Below, one piece after another: positions 48,666 to 58,110 of a stretch of DNA of 64,000 nt; the first letter of the stretch is position 1; each line of letters begins with the position of its first letter. This DNA is from Vibrio europaeus. GTDB lineage: Bacteria > Pseudomonadota > Gammaproteobacteria > Enterobacterales > Vibrionaceae. The translations under genes and the position numbers were made by a program. A model generated the notes under the pieces. The model did no database searches, had not been told where the DNA came from, and saw only the letters and a list, made by a program, of their open reading frames with translations. The DNA lies in assembly GCF_001695575.1 (NCBI RefSeq), contig NZ_LUAX01000007.1:62001-126000 (forward strand). Reading direction: 5' to 3'.

Positions 48666-49807
48666 AAAGCTTCTTATTACCTGACCTAGGCGAAGGATTG
48701 GCCGAGTCTGAAATCGTTGAATGGCACATTAAAGTCGGTGACTCTGTCGAGCTCGATCAAGTTGTGTTGACCGTGGAAACCGCCAAAGCCGTGGTTGAGG
48801 TCCCTGCTCCCTACTCTGGTGTTGTCGTTAGTCGGCATGGAGAGGCAGGCGATGTGATCAATATTGGAGCCCTACTACTACAAATAGAAGAGCAACCTGA
48901 GCTGGTCGGCTCGACGGTGAGTCAGGCAAAACAGCAAGATGCCGCGACTGTCGTTGGTAACGTCTCGCAAGCGGCTCATCATGTCGATGTGGATGATTTT
49001 TGGATTGGTAGCACACATAACCCTTCCGCCGATGAACTCATCACAGCACTTCCCTCAGCTCGTCTGCTAGCCAAAAAGCTCGGTGTAGAACTCAAGACCG
49101 TCAAAGGGACTGGCCCTAACGGCATGATCAACGATAGCGATATTTATAACGAGGCTCGCAAACAGAGCCCGGGGACTGAGGTGCTCAAAGGTGCGCGCAG
49201 AACCATGGTGTCAACCATGTCAGAGTCTCATCATCATGTTGCTGCCGTGACCATAACTGAGGAAGCAAACTTAGGCGACTGGCTAGCTAATGAAGATATC
49301 TCTGGCCGACTGATTAAAGCGGTCGTCTATGCCTGCCAAGAAGAACCCGCGCTCAACGCATGGTTTGATGCAGAAACCATGACGCGCTGCGTACACAGTA
49401 GAGTCAATATTGGTATTGCCGTCGACAGTAGTCATGGGCTTTATGTACCGGTTCTTAAACACGCAGATGAATTTGAAGGCAATCAAGTTCGTCAGTGGCT
49501 CGATGAAACCGTCAAGGGGATCAGAGAGCGTAAGATTGGTCGAGAAAGCCTCCAAAATGCGACGATAACCTTGTCTAATTTTGGCGCAATTGCAGGCATA
49601 TTTGCCACTCCGGTCGTATCTCCGCCACAAGTTGCCATCGTGGGTGCGGGGCGCATTATCGACCGTGTTGTGATGAAAGATGACAAACCGGTTTCGGTTA
49701 AAGTCATGCCTCTCTCGATCACGTTTGACCACCGAGCTTGTACGGGTGGGGAAGCGGCGAGGTTTACTAAGAAGTTGGTCGAACACTTGCAAAAACCCAA
49801 AGGTTAA
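48662..49807 (+). CDS. 2-oxo acid dehydrogenase E2 component (dihydrolipoamide acyltransferase)
   Basis: 381 residues. Lipoyl domain at 1-80 with the lipoylation lysine in VETAKAVVEV; one peripheral subunit-binding domain (about 120-158, LPSARLLAKKLGVELKTVKGTGPNGMINDSDI); a short catalytic domain (about 180-381). The active-site motif, usually DHRxxDG, reads DHRACTGGEAARF: the histidine is kept, but the aspartate position is threonine. Only one lipoyl domain, so it is compact for the family. The start overlaps the E1beta stop. Activity with the altered motif needs testing. Confidence 0.9.
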   Translation: MKSFLLPDLGEGLAESEIVEWHIKVGDSVELDQVVLTVETAKAVVEVPAPYSGVVVSRHGEAGDVINIGALLLQIEEQPELVGSTVSQAKQQDAATVVGNVSQAAHHVDVDDFWIGSTHNPSADELITALPSARLLAKKLGVELKTVKGTGPNGMINDSDIYNEARKQSPGTEVLKGARRTMVSTMSESHHHVAAVTITEEANLGDWLANEDISGRLIKAVVYACQEEPALNAWFDAETMTRCVHSRVNIGIAVDSSHGLYVPVLKHADEFEGNQVRQWLDETVKGIRERKIGRESLQNATITLSNFGAIAGIFATPVVSPPQVAIVGAGRIIDRVVMKDDKPVSVKVMPLSITFDHRACTGGEAARFTKKLVEHLQKPKG

Positions 49808-49831
49808 CTTGGGGCTGTTAGTTATAAAATG

Positions 49832-49858
49832 AAAGGGAGCACGCCTTGTGCTCCCTTT
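49832..49858. terminator. Bidirectional terminator between E2 and chemoreceptor genes
   Basis: AAAGGGAGCAC-GCCTT-GTGCTCCCTTT with T residues on both strands; it serves the convergent E2 (plus) and chemoreceptor (minus) genes. Confidence 0.9.
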
Positions 49859-49870
49859 TCGTGTTCTGAT

Positions 49871-51517
49871 TTAGAGTTTAAAGTTACCCACCAGCGTATC
49901 AAGCTGCCCAGATAGCTGTTTTAAATGACTACTGCTAGAGTTGAGCTGCTGGGCCACATTCGCTGTCTCTTCAGTGAGCAAATTAATGTCTTCCACATTT
50001 CGGTTGATCTCTCCAACCACGCTGGATTGCTCTTCTGTCGCTGTCGCCACTTGGATATTCTGATCGCTAATATGCGAGATATGCGCACTGATCTGTTTTA
50101 GCGAAGCGTTCGCTTCAGCCGCTTTATCCACCACAATAGCGCTTTGATCCCGTCCACTACTCATCGCACTAACGGCTTTGCTCGACTCTTCTTGAAGACG
50201 GTTAATCACACCTTGAATTTCTTCGGTTGAATCAGCGGATAGACTGGCTAGCTTGCGCACCTCATCGGCAACAACGGCAAACCCTCTTCCTTGCTCACCT
50301 GCTCGTGCAGCTTCGATAGCCGCATTAAGCGCCAGTAAGTTGGTCTGCTCAGATATACCGCGAATAGTGTCTAAGATTGAGCTGATATCCGAAACTTGTA
50401 CGGCTAATGACTCAACAACGTCCGTTGCTTGATCGAGACCTAGTCTTAAACTATCAATTTGCGTTGAGGCTCCATCAACCACTTCGCCGCCATTTTGTGC
50501 CTGTTCGGTCGCTTGTTTAGCGACTTGCGCGGCTTGAGATGCATTTGAGGCGACTTCTTCGACGGTCGCACCTAGCTGATGAATCGCCGTCGCAACCTGA
50601 GTGGTTCTGTCACGCTGTGAGGTACAATGCCCCTGTGTCAGCGCTGCGTGGTCTGACACTTGCTGAGCCGTTGTGGCAAGCTCTTGGGAATTCATTGCCA
50701 CATTTTGAATAGATTCATGCACACGGCTTATGAAGTCGTTAAAGCTACGAGCGATACCGGCTAGTTCATCTTTACCCTTCAAATCAATACGTGTATCCAA
50801 CGCCATCTCTTGCGCTGCCGTAGACATAGATGACTGAAGGTAAGCAACACGTTTTTTTAGGCTGGATATAATAACGACCGAGAAAGCACCCGAAATTAGA
50901 ACGCCCAATCCGATTATCAAGAACAATCGATTCTGACCAGACTCGTAACTTGCGTTGCTGACTTGGAACTGAGTTTCTGCCTGGACCAAGAGAGCATCTA
51001 GGATCCTATTGGCATGCTTACGTAAAACACCATACGTTTTCGCATAATTCGATTTGTAGATCTGACGAGCGCTCTCCATATCACCATTTTCAAACGCTGC
51101 CAACATAGGATTTAACTCTTGGCTCACCATGCGTTCAAACTCTTTAAGTAGCGCTTCTACTTCTGCTTTTTGTTCCGGAATCACTTGCGCCTCAACCGCA
51201 TACTGAATGGCTTGACGCATTTCAGGGATATCTTCTAAGCGCGTTTCTTTAACGCGAGTCAACACCCCCTTCTCATCACGCAGCGAGCTATCTTGAAGTA
51301 GCATCATGTCGATACCAACGCGCATACGTGGGATTCGAGAAGCAACCTCTGCCATGGCACGCATCGGTGAAGAAGTATTGGAATAGAGCTTTTCAGACTG
51401 ATTTTGAATCCCTTGCATACTGTTAAGGCTAGCAATTCCTACTAACCCTAATGCTAAACAAGGCAAAATGACCGCCAAAATTAGGCGGGTTTGTAGAGTG
51501 AATCTATCGGCAAACAT
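49871..51517 (-). CDS. Methyl-accepting chemotaxis protein with four-helix-bundle sensor
   Basis: 548 residues. Membrane helices at about 12-32 and 200-220. The roughly 165-residue periplasmic domain is helical, Tar-type (MCPsignal 4HB). HAMP, then the tip [35 protein letters not shown]. It probably senses an amino acid or similar small molecule. Monocistronic, ligand unknown. Confidence 0.94.
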   Translation of the reverse strand: MFADRFTLQTRLILAVILPCLALGLVGIASLNSMQGIQNQSEKLYSNTSSPMRAMAEVASRIPRMRVGIDMMLLQDSSLRDEKGVLTRVKETRLEDIPEMRQAIQYAVEAQVIPEQKAEVEALLKEFERMVSQELNPMLAAFENGDMESARQIYKSNYAKTYGVLRKHANRILDALLVQAETQFQVSNASYESGQNRLFLIIGLGVLISGAFSVVIISSLKKRVAYLQSSMSTAAQEMALDTRIDLKGKDELAGIARSFNDFISRVHESIQNVAMNSQELATTAQQVSDHAALTQGHCTSQRDRTTQVATAIHQLGATVEEVASNASQAAQVAKQATEQAQNGGEVVDGASTQIDSLRLGLDQATDVVESLAVQVSDISSILDTIRGISEQTNLLALNAAIEAARAGEQGRGFAVVADEVRKLASLSADSTEEIQGVINRLQEESSKAVSAMSSGRDQSAIVVDKAAEANASLKQISAHISHISDQNIQVATATEEQSSVVGEINRNVEDINLLTEETANVAQQLNSSSSHLKQLSGQLDTLVGNFKL

Positions 51518-51699
51518 CGTACATCCTTTTAACTTGCTTATTGTTATTTTTGCAACTTATTAAGAAGATGTTATCGATAGATTAAAAGCGGTAACAGTAA
51601 TCTTTATGCTTTAAAGTACCGCTTATATTCTTTATGCACTTTATGAACTAAACCATTAAATTTGCTGTGTTTTACCTGTAAAATCCGCAAGCCGATACG

Positions 51700-52656
51700 C
51701 TAAACTGATTCTATTAGCTCAGGAAGTATCTCAAACAGATCTCCCACTAACCCGTAATCCGCTATCTCAAAAATAGCGGCATCAGGGTCACTGTTAATCG
51801 CGACAATGACTTTCGAATCCTTCATACCTGCTAAGTGTTGAATTGCCCCAGATATTCCCACCGCGATATACAAGTTTGGTGCAACAATCTTACCCGTTTG
51901 CCCTACCTGTAGATCGTTAGTAACGAATCCTGCATCAACCGCCGCTCGTGAAGCGCCAATTGCACCACCGAGTTTATCGGCCAACTTTTCAACTAAGGCG
52001 AAATTCTCTTTACTCCCCAACCCTCGGCCGCCAGAAATCACTACGTTTGCACTAGACAATTCAGGTCGGTCACACTGCGCGCTTTCTCGGCTTACCAATT
52101 GAGTACCTTGGCTCACGATATGCGTATCAAGCGTTATCAGTTGAGCTGAACCACCATCATCCAATGGCATTTTATCGAAAGCCGTTGAGCGTATCGTCAT
52201 CACTTTTATCACGTCTTCTGAGCATACTCTGGCTAATGCGTTACCCGCATAGATAGTGCGTACTACCGTATCACCGCTTTCTATTGCCATCACGTCTGAC
52301 AGCATTTCAACATCGAGCAACGCGGCCACTCTTGGTAAGACGTCTTTACCGAACGTATTGGCTGGCGCTAATACGTGGCTGTATTCAACACCAACTTGCT
52401 TTACGACTTCAGCAAGATTCTCTGCAAGCATATCTTGATAGCATGCGTTATCGGCGACAAGGACTCGTTCTAGCAAGGAACACGACTGAATCAACTGTGC
52501 AACATTGTCACAGTGACAGCCCACAACCAGAGCATCGACCGAACCGCCTCCTACTGCGTCAATGATCGATTTTGCCGCCGACAATGTGGCTAAAAAATCT
52601 GCGCTCGGGGTCTGATTATCGTGCTGTGCTAACACTAATACTTTGATTTCACTCAT
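51700..52656 (-). CDS. etfA: Electron transfer flavoprotein, alpha subunit
   Basis: 318 residues. N-terminal ETF fold, then the FAD-binding C-terminal domain with VVISGGRGLGSKENFALVEKLADKLGGAIGASRAAVDAGFV, VGQTGKIVAPNLYIAVGISGAIQHLAGMKDSKVIVAINSDPDAAIFEIADYGLVGD. It accepts electrons from acyl-CoA dehydrogenases such as LiuA. It follows etfB by nine bases. Confidence 0.96.
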   Translation of the reverse strand: MSEIKVLVLAQHDNQTPSADFLATLSAAKSIIDAVGGGSVDALVVGCHCDNVAQLIQSCSLLERVLVADNACYQDMLAENLAEVVKQVGVEYSHVLAPANTFGKDVLPRVAALLDVEMLSDVMAIESGDTVVRTIYAGNALARVCSEDVIKVMTIRSTAFDKMPLDDGGSAQLITLDTHIVSQGTQLVSRESAQCDRPELSSANVVISGGRGLGSKENFALVEKLADKLGGAIGASRAAVDAGFVTNDLQVGQTGKIVAPNLYIAVGISGAIQHLAGMKDSKVIVAINSDPDAAIFEIADYGLVGDLFEILPELIESV

Positions 52657-52665
52657 TACTGTCCC

Positions 52666-53418
52666 CTAATCAATGACTTTCGCTTCATTTTTAAGTTTGT
52701 CGACAAGCTCAGTAACACTAGCGACCATAACGCCTGCTTCTCGATTCGGCGGTGCAAAGACTTGCAGCGTCTGCTGCGAAGATTTAATCTCGACTCCAAG
52801 AGACTCCGCATCGACGACATCCAATGGTTTTTTCTTCGCTCTCATGATGTTAGGTAATGACGCATATCTCGGTTCATTTAGTCTCAGATCGGTACTTACC
52901 ACAGCAGGTAACGATATTTGTAGTGTCTCTAAGCCACCATCAATCTCTCGCGTCACCATCGCTTTATCATTTTCAATCTGTATGTTTGACGCGAATGTCG
53001 CCTGAGGACATGCCATAAGAGCCGCCAACATTTGCGCGACCTGATTGTTGTCATTATCTATCGATTGCTTACCCAGCAGTATCAGTTGAGCCTCCTCTTG
53101 CAGCGCAACAGCTTTAAGTAGTTTGGCAACGACAAGTGGCTGGCACGTTTTCTCGGTTTCGAGATGAATCGCTCTATCCGCCCCAAGGGCCAACGCGCTT
53201 CTAAGCTGCTCCTGACACACAGTCGAACCAATTGAAACCACGACGACTTCACTCGCAACACCACTTTCTTTAAGTCGAATCGCTTCTTCAACGGCTATTT
53301 CACAAAATGGATTAATGGTCATTTTGACGTTGCCTGTCTCAACACCAGACTCGTCGGCCTTTATCCTGACTTTTGTATACGGGTCAATTACACGCTTAAT
53401 CGCTACCAGTACTTTCAT
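52666..53418 (-). CDS. etfB: Electron transfer flavoprotein, beta subunit
   Basis: 250 residues from MKVLVAIKRVIDPY at 53418; an upstream in-frame start adds 29 residues that cover the operator region and is rejected. ETF-beta signatures: NPFCEIAVEEAIRLKESGVASEVVVVSIG, ALALGADRAIHL, LLGKQSIDNDNNQVAQMLAAL, and VVSTDLRLNEPRYASLPNIMRAKKKPLDV. Pairs with EtfA. Confidence 0.96.
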   Translation of the reverse strand: MKVLVAIKRVIDPYTKVRIKADESGVETGNVKMTINPFCEIAVEEAIRLKESGVASEVVVVSIGSTVCQEQLRSALALGADRAIHLETEKTCQPLVVAKLLKAVALQEEAQLILLGKQSIDNDNNQVAQMLAALMACPQATFASNIQIENDKAMVTREIDGGLETLQISLPAVVSTDLRLNEPRYASLPNIMRAKKKPLDVVDAESLGVEIKSSQQTLQVFAPPNREAGVMVASVTELVDKLKNEAKVID

Positions 53419-53461
53419 TACTCTCTCCAAGAACAATGTATGTAGTTTGAGCTTAGTAAAG

Positions 53462-53477
53462 TTTACGTTTACGTCAA
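53462..53477. promoter_or_regulatory. Candidate LiuR operator between etfB and the ETF-ubiquinone oxidoreductase
   Basis: TTTACGTTTACGTCAA: the same 7-2-7 dyad as the two sites at 31.6 kb (halves TTTACGT and ACGTCAA). It sits in the 111-base gap between divergent genes, about 50 bases from each start, and could control both. Confidence 0.78.
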
Positions 53478-53529
53478 CTGTAACTATATTTAATGCAATC
53501 AACATTTTTAAAATGGAAGGTTGAACACA

Positions 53530-55188
53530 ATGGAAAGAGAAAGCATGGATTTTGATGTAGTGATTGTCGGCGCTGGTCCTGCCGGGCTTTCAGCAGCATG
53601 TCGGCTTGCACAGCTATCTCAGCAACAAGGGAAACCTCTTTCTATTTGCGTGGTTGAGAAAGGCCCTGAAGTTGGGGCACACATACTCTCCGGGGCGGCG
53701 TTTGAAACATCGGCTCTCGATGAACTCTTCCCAGACTGGCGTGAACTAGGTGCACCAGTGACCACCCCCGTCTCGCAAGATGAGTTTCTGTATCTCACCA
53801 CTGCGCAAAATCATGTCAAGATACCCGAGTTATTTACCCCGCTTGCGATGAGAAACAGTCGCCAAAACTACGTGATTAGCTTGAGCAAACTATGCCGCTG
53901 GTTAGCAGATCAAGCTGAAAGTCTTGGCGTTGAGGTTTTTCCCGGCTTTCCCGCAAAAGAAATATGCTTTGACGACAATGGCGCCGTGACTGGCATTATC
54001 ACTGTCGACATGGGCTTAGATAAAAATGGCGAGCAGAAAAACACCTTCCAAGCGGGCATACAACTCAACGCCAAGCAAACCATCTTTGCTGAAGGTGCGC
54101 GAGGTAGTCTAGGGAAAAGCCTAATCAAACATTTCAACCTTGACCGTGATTGTCAGCCACAACACTACGCCTTGGGTATTAAAGAAGTTTGGACACTGCC
54201 TGAAGGCGATAAAAGATACAGTCCCGGTTTAGTGGTTCATTCTACTGGCTGGCCTTTGAGTGAATCTGACTCGACGGGTGGCGGCTTTTTGTATCATCTT
54301 GAGGATAACCTGATTGCGGTAGGCTTGATCACTGACCTCAACTACCACAATCCTCACCTGAGTCCTTTTGATGAATTCCAAAGGCTTAAACACCACCCAC
54401 GTTTTGCCCATTTTCTGCAAGGGGCTGAAAGAATCGCTTATGGTGCGCGCGCCATTGCCAAAGGCGGCTTGCTTTCGCTTCCGAAACAGCAATTTTCTGG
54501 TGGACTATTAATTGGCTGCGACGCTGGCACGCTCAACTCAGCAAAGATCAAAGGTTGCCACACCGCAATGAAATCTGGGCTTCTTGCAGCTCAAGCCGCA
54601 TTTAATGCCATTACAAGCAACCAAGTGGAATCGGATTACCATTCGCTGTTCTTAAATTCTTGGCTATACCAAGAGCTCAACCAAACCCGTAATTTCCCCG
54701 GCACGATTCATAAATATGGATCCCTATTAGGAGGGGCGCTGGCGCTGTTCGAGCAAAATATCTGGCATAAGCTAACCAACGGACAATCCAGTTGGGATAT
54801 TGGCGATCAACAAGCTGACTATGTAGCGATGCACGAGTTATCTCGCTGTAAGCCAATCCACTACGCTAAACCTGATGGCGTTTTGAGTTTCGACAAAACC
54901 TCTTCCGTTTTCCTTTCGTCTACCTTTCATGAAGAGAACCAACCTTGCCACTTACTGCTCGCCGATCAGCAGTTGCCTGTGACTCATCATACAACCTTAT
55001 TTGACGAACCCAGTCAGCGCTATTGCCCTGCTGGGGTGTACGAAATCATTGAAGTAGAAGGTCAGCGTACGCTACAGATAAACGCAGCGAACTGTTTACA
55101 TTGCAAAACCTGCGATATAAAAGATCCTTCGCAGAACATCACCTGGGTTCCCCCAGAAGGTGGCGGGCCTAACTACACCACTATGTAG
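53530..55188 (+). CDS. Electron transfer flavoprotein-ubiquinone oxidoreductase
   Basis: 552 residues from the ATG at 53530 (GGAAGG nine bases upstream). FAD-binding GAGPAGLSAACRLAQ near the N-terminus, DSTGGGFLYHLEDN, GCDAGTLNSAKIKGCHTAMKSG, and a C-terminal 4Fe-4S cluster (CPAGVYEI ... ANCLHCKTCDIKDPSQNITWVPPEGGGP). It passes electrons from EtfAB to ubiquinone in the inner membrane. The 3' end overlaps the convergent DUF294 gene by eight bases. Confidence 0.96.
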   Translation: MERESMDFDVVIVGAGPAGLSAACRLAQLSQQQGKPLSICVVEKGPEVGAHILSGAAFETSALDELFPDWRELGAPVTTPVSQDEFLYLTTAQNHVKIPELFTPLAMRNSRQNYVISLSKLCRWLADQAESLGVEVFPGFPAKEICFDDNGAVTGIITVDMGLDKNGEQKNTFQAGIQLNAKQTIFAEGARGSLGKSLIKHFNLDRDCQPQHYALGIKEVWTLPEGDKRYSPGLVVHSTGWPLSESDSTGGGFLYHLEDNLIAVGLITDLNYHNPHLSPFDEFQRLKHHPRFAHFLQGAERIAYGARAIAKGGLLSLPKQQFSGGLLIGCDAGTLNSAKIKGCHTAMKSGLLAAQAAFNAITSNQVESDYHSLFLNSWLYQELNQTRNFPGTIHKYGSLLGGALALFEQNIWHKLTNGQSSWDIGDQQADYVAMHELSRCKPIHYAKPDGVLSFDKTSSVFLSSTFHEENQPCHLLLADQQLPVTHHTTLFDEPSQRYCPAGVYEIIEVEGQRTLQINAANCLHCKTCDIKDPSQNITWVPPEGGGPNYTTM

Positions 55189-57745
55189 CCAATCCAAAAT
55201 CATGTGTCACCTTTTGGTGAAACATTGAAATACGGCTGACGACATTTTTAAGGTTCTGCTGTTCTAATAGAGTTAAGTCATCGACCGTTAACATGTCATT
55301 GATTTGTCTTAAGTCGCTGTATTCTATGATTTGATTCATAAAGCGGAGATGCCAGATATGATCGAAGATATACACCATCTCTCTATAGGTTTTGGCATCG
55401 ATTTCTTGCGCTGCATGGAGCCCTTTTAACCTTTCAACCGTGTTACTCTCTCGGATGTCGTGTTTGAGTGCATAGAGACGACAAAAGATCTCCATTGGCC
55501 TTAGGCAATCTTTAAGGTTGATTGCTTCACGCCCTTCATGTTGCTCTGTAACCAACACATTTTCATCGTTGAGAGGAATGGAATGCGCAAGACAGTTTTG
55601 TGCGTAAATGCTAAGAAACTCTGGTTGATTCGATAGTAGCTTCTGAATATGAGACAAAATCCCATCCGCTAATCGAGTATCACCATAGGTTGAGCGGATA
55701 TCAAAGAATACGTTCAGTTCCAATATGCCGTCAGGAGTCGCTTGCTGAACCCACTGGTAAAAATTGCTTTGCCACTCCTTCTCGCTCAAACACCACTGAT
55801 GGTTAGAGGCCATTATCAAGCCGTCGCAATAGCTGTAACCGGCCTGATTGAGCATGGCACAAACCTTTTCTGCTAAGTGAAGAAAATAGCGACGAGTTGC
55901 CTTTAGGTCTTGGTCATCGGGGGTCTCGAATACAATCGCATTGTCCTGATCGGAAAATAGAGTCATGTCATGGCGAGCGTTACTGCCAAACGATAAAAAA
56001 GAGAATGGTACAGGCGGCTCCCCTATCTCTTGAATGGTCAGTTCGATAAAGCGACCAATCGCCGCATCATAAGTACTACCAATCAGTCTTCTTAAGTGAT
56101 CGGGACGAGCACCTGCGGAAATCATCTCGCGAATCAAATCGGTCAATCGGTTGAGAGATTCAATAACATGGCTATGGCTTTCTCCATGCTCAATATCTAA
56201 AACGATACTTGCACTGGTTTTTTGATAGTCCGGACTTGGGTTTACTGAACCGAAGCTCGCGCCATACACTTTGCGAACGATAGGACGAAAAGAGATAACA
56301 TGGCCTAACTTCTCTGATAGGAAGATTCGAGAGGTACTCAAAATAATGTCTATCTCGCGACCGCTTTTGGTGACGATCTGAGCTTCAAACTCCGCAGGCT
56401 CTGTTTGGTGGCTAAATAGCTCTAGTAAATGTTCTATTACGTTTTGGTTATGTGCCGCACTAGAGAATAGTTCCTGCCAAATCGTTTGAGACTTGAGTTC
56501 AGTATCTGTGTAGCCAAGTAACTGGTGAAGGCGAGAGTTAGAGAAAATAATCTTGCCATCCGCTTCTAAAATATATCCTTCATTAGAAGACTCAACCAAT
56601 GCCTTATAGCGGTTCTTAGCCTCATTTAGAGCGTGTTCGGCTCGTTTCTTTCTTCTCTCAATCACTTTTGATTGGGCGATAACGTAGAACAAAATGAGCG
56701 CCAAACCTAGAGTGATCAATACAAATACTCGATAAAGGGTGCTTTCTAGCTTATCAATCTCTTGCTGTACGTCCTGTAAGTAAACGCCTGTACCAACAAC
56801 CCACTGCCACTCTTCTACCCCTTCAACGTAAGTCATCTTTGGAGCAGTAATTGTCGCGTCGTCTTTCCATTGCCAAAGGTATTCTAGATACCCTTCATGA
56901 GAGCTCTTAACCAGATTGACTAACTCGACAAAAATGGGAAAGCGTGAATCATCATTCTCATAATAGTGAGTTAAGTCTTTGTTGGTTAGATCATGGCGAT
57001 AAGGATGCATGATCATTCTTGGATGCATATCAGTGATAAAGAAGTAATCTTTATTTTCAGCACCATACCTCATCGACTTAATGTCCATCGCCGCTTTAGA
57101 CTGGGCTTCTTCTCGACTTAGCTTGCCGCTTTGCTCTAGTGCGATGTATCGGTCGACCACACTAACTGCCGTGGAAGTGAGCTCCTTGAGCATCTGTTGT
57201 TTCTGATTGACCATGGAGTTTTCCACCAAGGGCAAGATCACATAGATAATCGCAGTCACAAACAAAATGATGGCAGTGATTGTCGGTAAAACAATGCGTA
57301 AGCTAAATCGGCTTAATGTCGATTGATGATCAGTTTGCTGGGCATTTAACCCCGTGAAGTAGTCTTCAAGCTCGTGCTCATCGAGAACATCACCAAGCTC
57401 ATCTTGATGATTTACGTCATGGTACTTGGCGGTGAATGAGCCATTCTCAAAGTCAGCTTTAGAAGGCAAATAACCGTGGTAATCGTCACGCACATGAGTT
57501 TCAAAAACATCTTTAATCTGTTGGCTTGTATATTTATCGCCAAACTCCTGAATGGCTTCAGAGAGTGCCTCTTTGCAATGGCGAAATCGTCGGTGGGAAT
57601 AGGGATCAAACTCCAGCTCTCTGGCCATGGTTTCATGGTGACCTTCGCCATTAAAATCAAAAAAGCCGTCTATCCAACGATGAATATCTTCAGCACGTAG
57701 TCCATATAAGCGCTCTGTTCGATTCGCGTGTTCAGAAATTTTCAT
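55181..57745 (-). CDS. Cache-PAS sensor with C-terminal DUF294 nucleotidyltransferase domains
   Basis: 854 residues with four parts. 1-150: charged cytoplasmic N-terminus, unknown. 155-365: membrane helix, extracytoplasmic single Cache_2 domain (IKSMRYGAENKDYFFITDMHPRMIMHPYR), second membrane helix (about 350-368). 385-500: PAS domain (VESSNEGYILEADGKIIFSNSRLHQLLGYTDTEL). 530-850: DUF294 (LIREMISAGARPDHLRRL, then FGSNARHDMTLFSDQDNAIVFE, the GS-x-R...D-x-D metal site; MASNHQWCLSEKEW; NVFFDIRSTYGDTRLADGI) and DUF294_C. The catalytic aspartates are present. DUF294 proteins are usually linked to CBS domains; here Cache and PAS replace them. Transcribed divergently from the DUF3360 transporter gene. 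Confidence 0.88.
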   Translation of the reverse strand: MKISEHANRTERLYGLRAEDIHRWIDGFFDFNGEGHHETMARELEFDPYSHRRFRHCKEALSEAIQEFGDKYTSQQIKDVFETHVRDDYHGYLPSKADFENGSFTAKYHDVNHQDELGDVLDEHELEDYFTGLNAQQTDHQSTLSRFSLRIVLPTITAIILFVTAIIYVILPLVENSMVNQKQQMLKELTSTAVSVVDRYIALEQSGKLSREEAQSKAAMDIKSMRYGAENKDYFFITDMHPRMIMHPYRHDLTNKDLTHYYENDDSRFPIFVELVNLVKSSHEGYLEYLWQWKDDATITAPKMTYVEGVEEWQWVVGTGVYLQDVQQEIDKLESTLYRVFVLITLGLALILFYVIAQSKVIERRKKRAEHALNEAKNRYKALVESSNEGYILEADGKIIFSNSRLHQLLGYTDTELKSQTIWQELFSSAAHNQNVIEHLLELFSHQTEPAEFEAQIVTKSGREIDIILSTSRIFLSEKLGHVISFRPIVRKVYGASFGSVNPSPDYQKTSASIVLDIEHGESHSHVIESLNRLTDLIREMISAGARPDHLRRLIGSTYDAAIGRFIELTIQEIGEPPVPFSFLSFGSNARHDMTLFSDQDNAIVFETPDDQDLKATRRYFLHLAEKVCAMLNQAGYSYCDGLIMASNHQWCLSEKEWQSNFYQWVQQATPDGILELNVFFDIRSTYGDTRLADGILSHIQKLLSNQPEFLSIYAQNCLAHSIPLNDENVLVTEQHEGREAINLKDCLRPMEIFCRLYALKHDIRESNTVERLKGLHAAQEIDAKTYREMVYIFDHIWHLRFMNQIIEYSDLRQINDMLTVDDLTLLEQQNLKNVVSRISMFHQKVTHDFGLAT

Positions 57746-57999
57746 CGGATTTTAGTCATTTCCTTGCATATTGATAAATAAATCAAAAATGTGCGGCACG
57801 TAGCATTTTTATTAAAACTCAATCAGCGTAACTATATCTTCGAAAATTTACTTAATCGAAATCAATAATTATCAAATACCCCTTTCTTAGTATGAGGCCA
57901 ATGTTTTGACTCGATTTTTGACAAGGTGCCCAAGAGTTACCTTGTCGTCATCAACGAAGTGAGCTCATGTTTTTCCCACCTTTTCAAATAGATAAGGTT

Positions 58000-58052
58000 C
58001 TTGGTAGCGTCTGGGATGTCGTCTCGTACTGATCGAAGGTCAGTATACCAAG
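58000..58052 (+). promoter_or_regulatory. Structured leader element upstream of the DUF3360 transporter gene
   Basis: The outer stem CTTGGTA (58000-58006) / TACCAAG (58046-58052) encloses a second stem TACTGA-TCGAAGG-TCAGTA (58027-58045) that stacks directly on it, leaving a 20-base purine/uridine-rich strand (58007-58026) unpaired. It ends 58 bases before the ATG. It could be an RNA control element or a nested dyad operator. It does not match a riboswitch consensus I can recall. Confidence 0.45.
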
Positions 58053-58110
58053 TGTAAGTGGAGAGCTAATTGACATGGTTCAACTTCGTCTCATAACAAA
58101 GGAAGACGAA

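Noticed and set aside
49283..49792. 169-codon minus-strand open frame inside the E2 gene
   Set aside because: Antisense shadow of a conserved coding region with no start signal.
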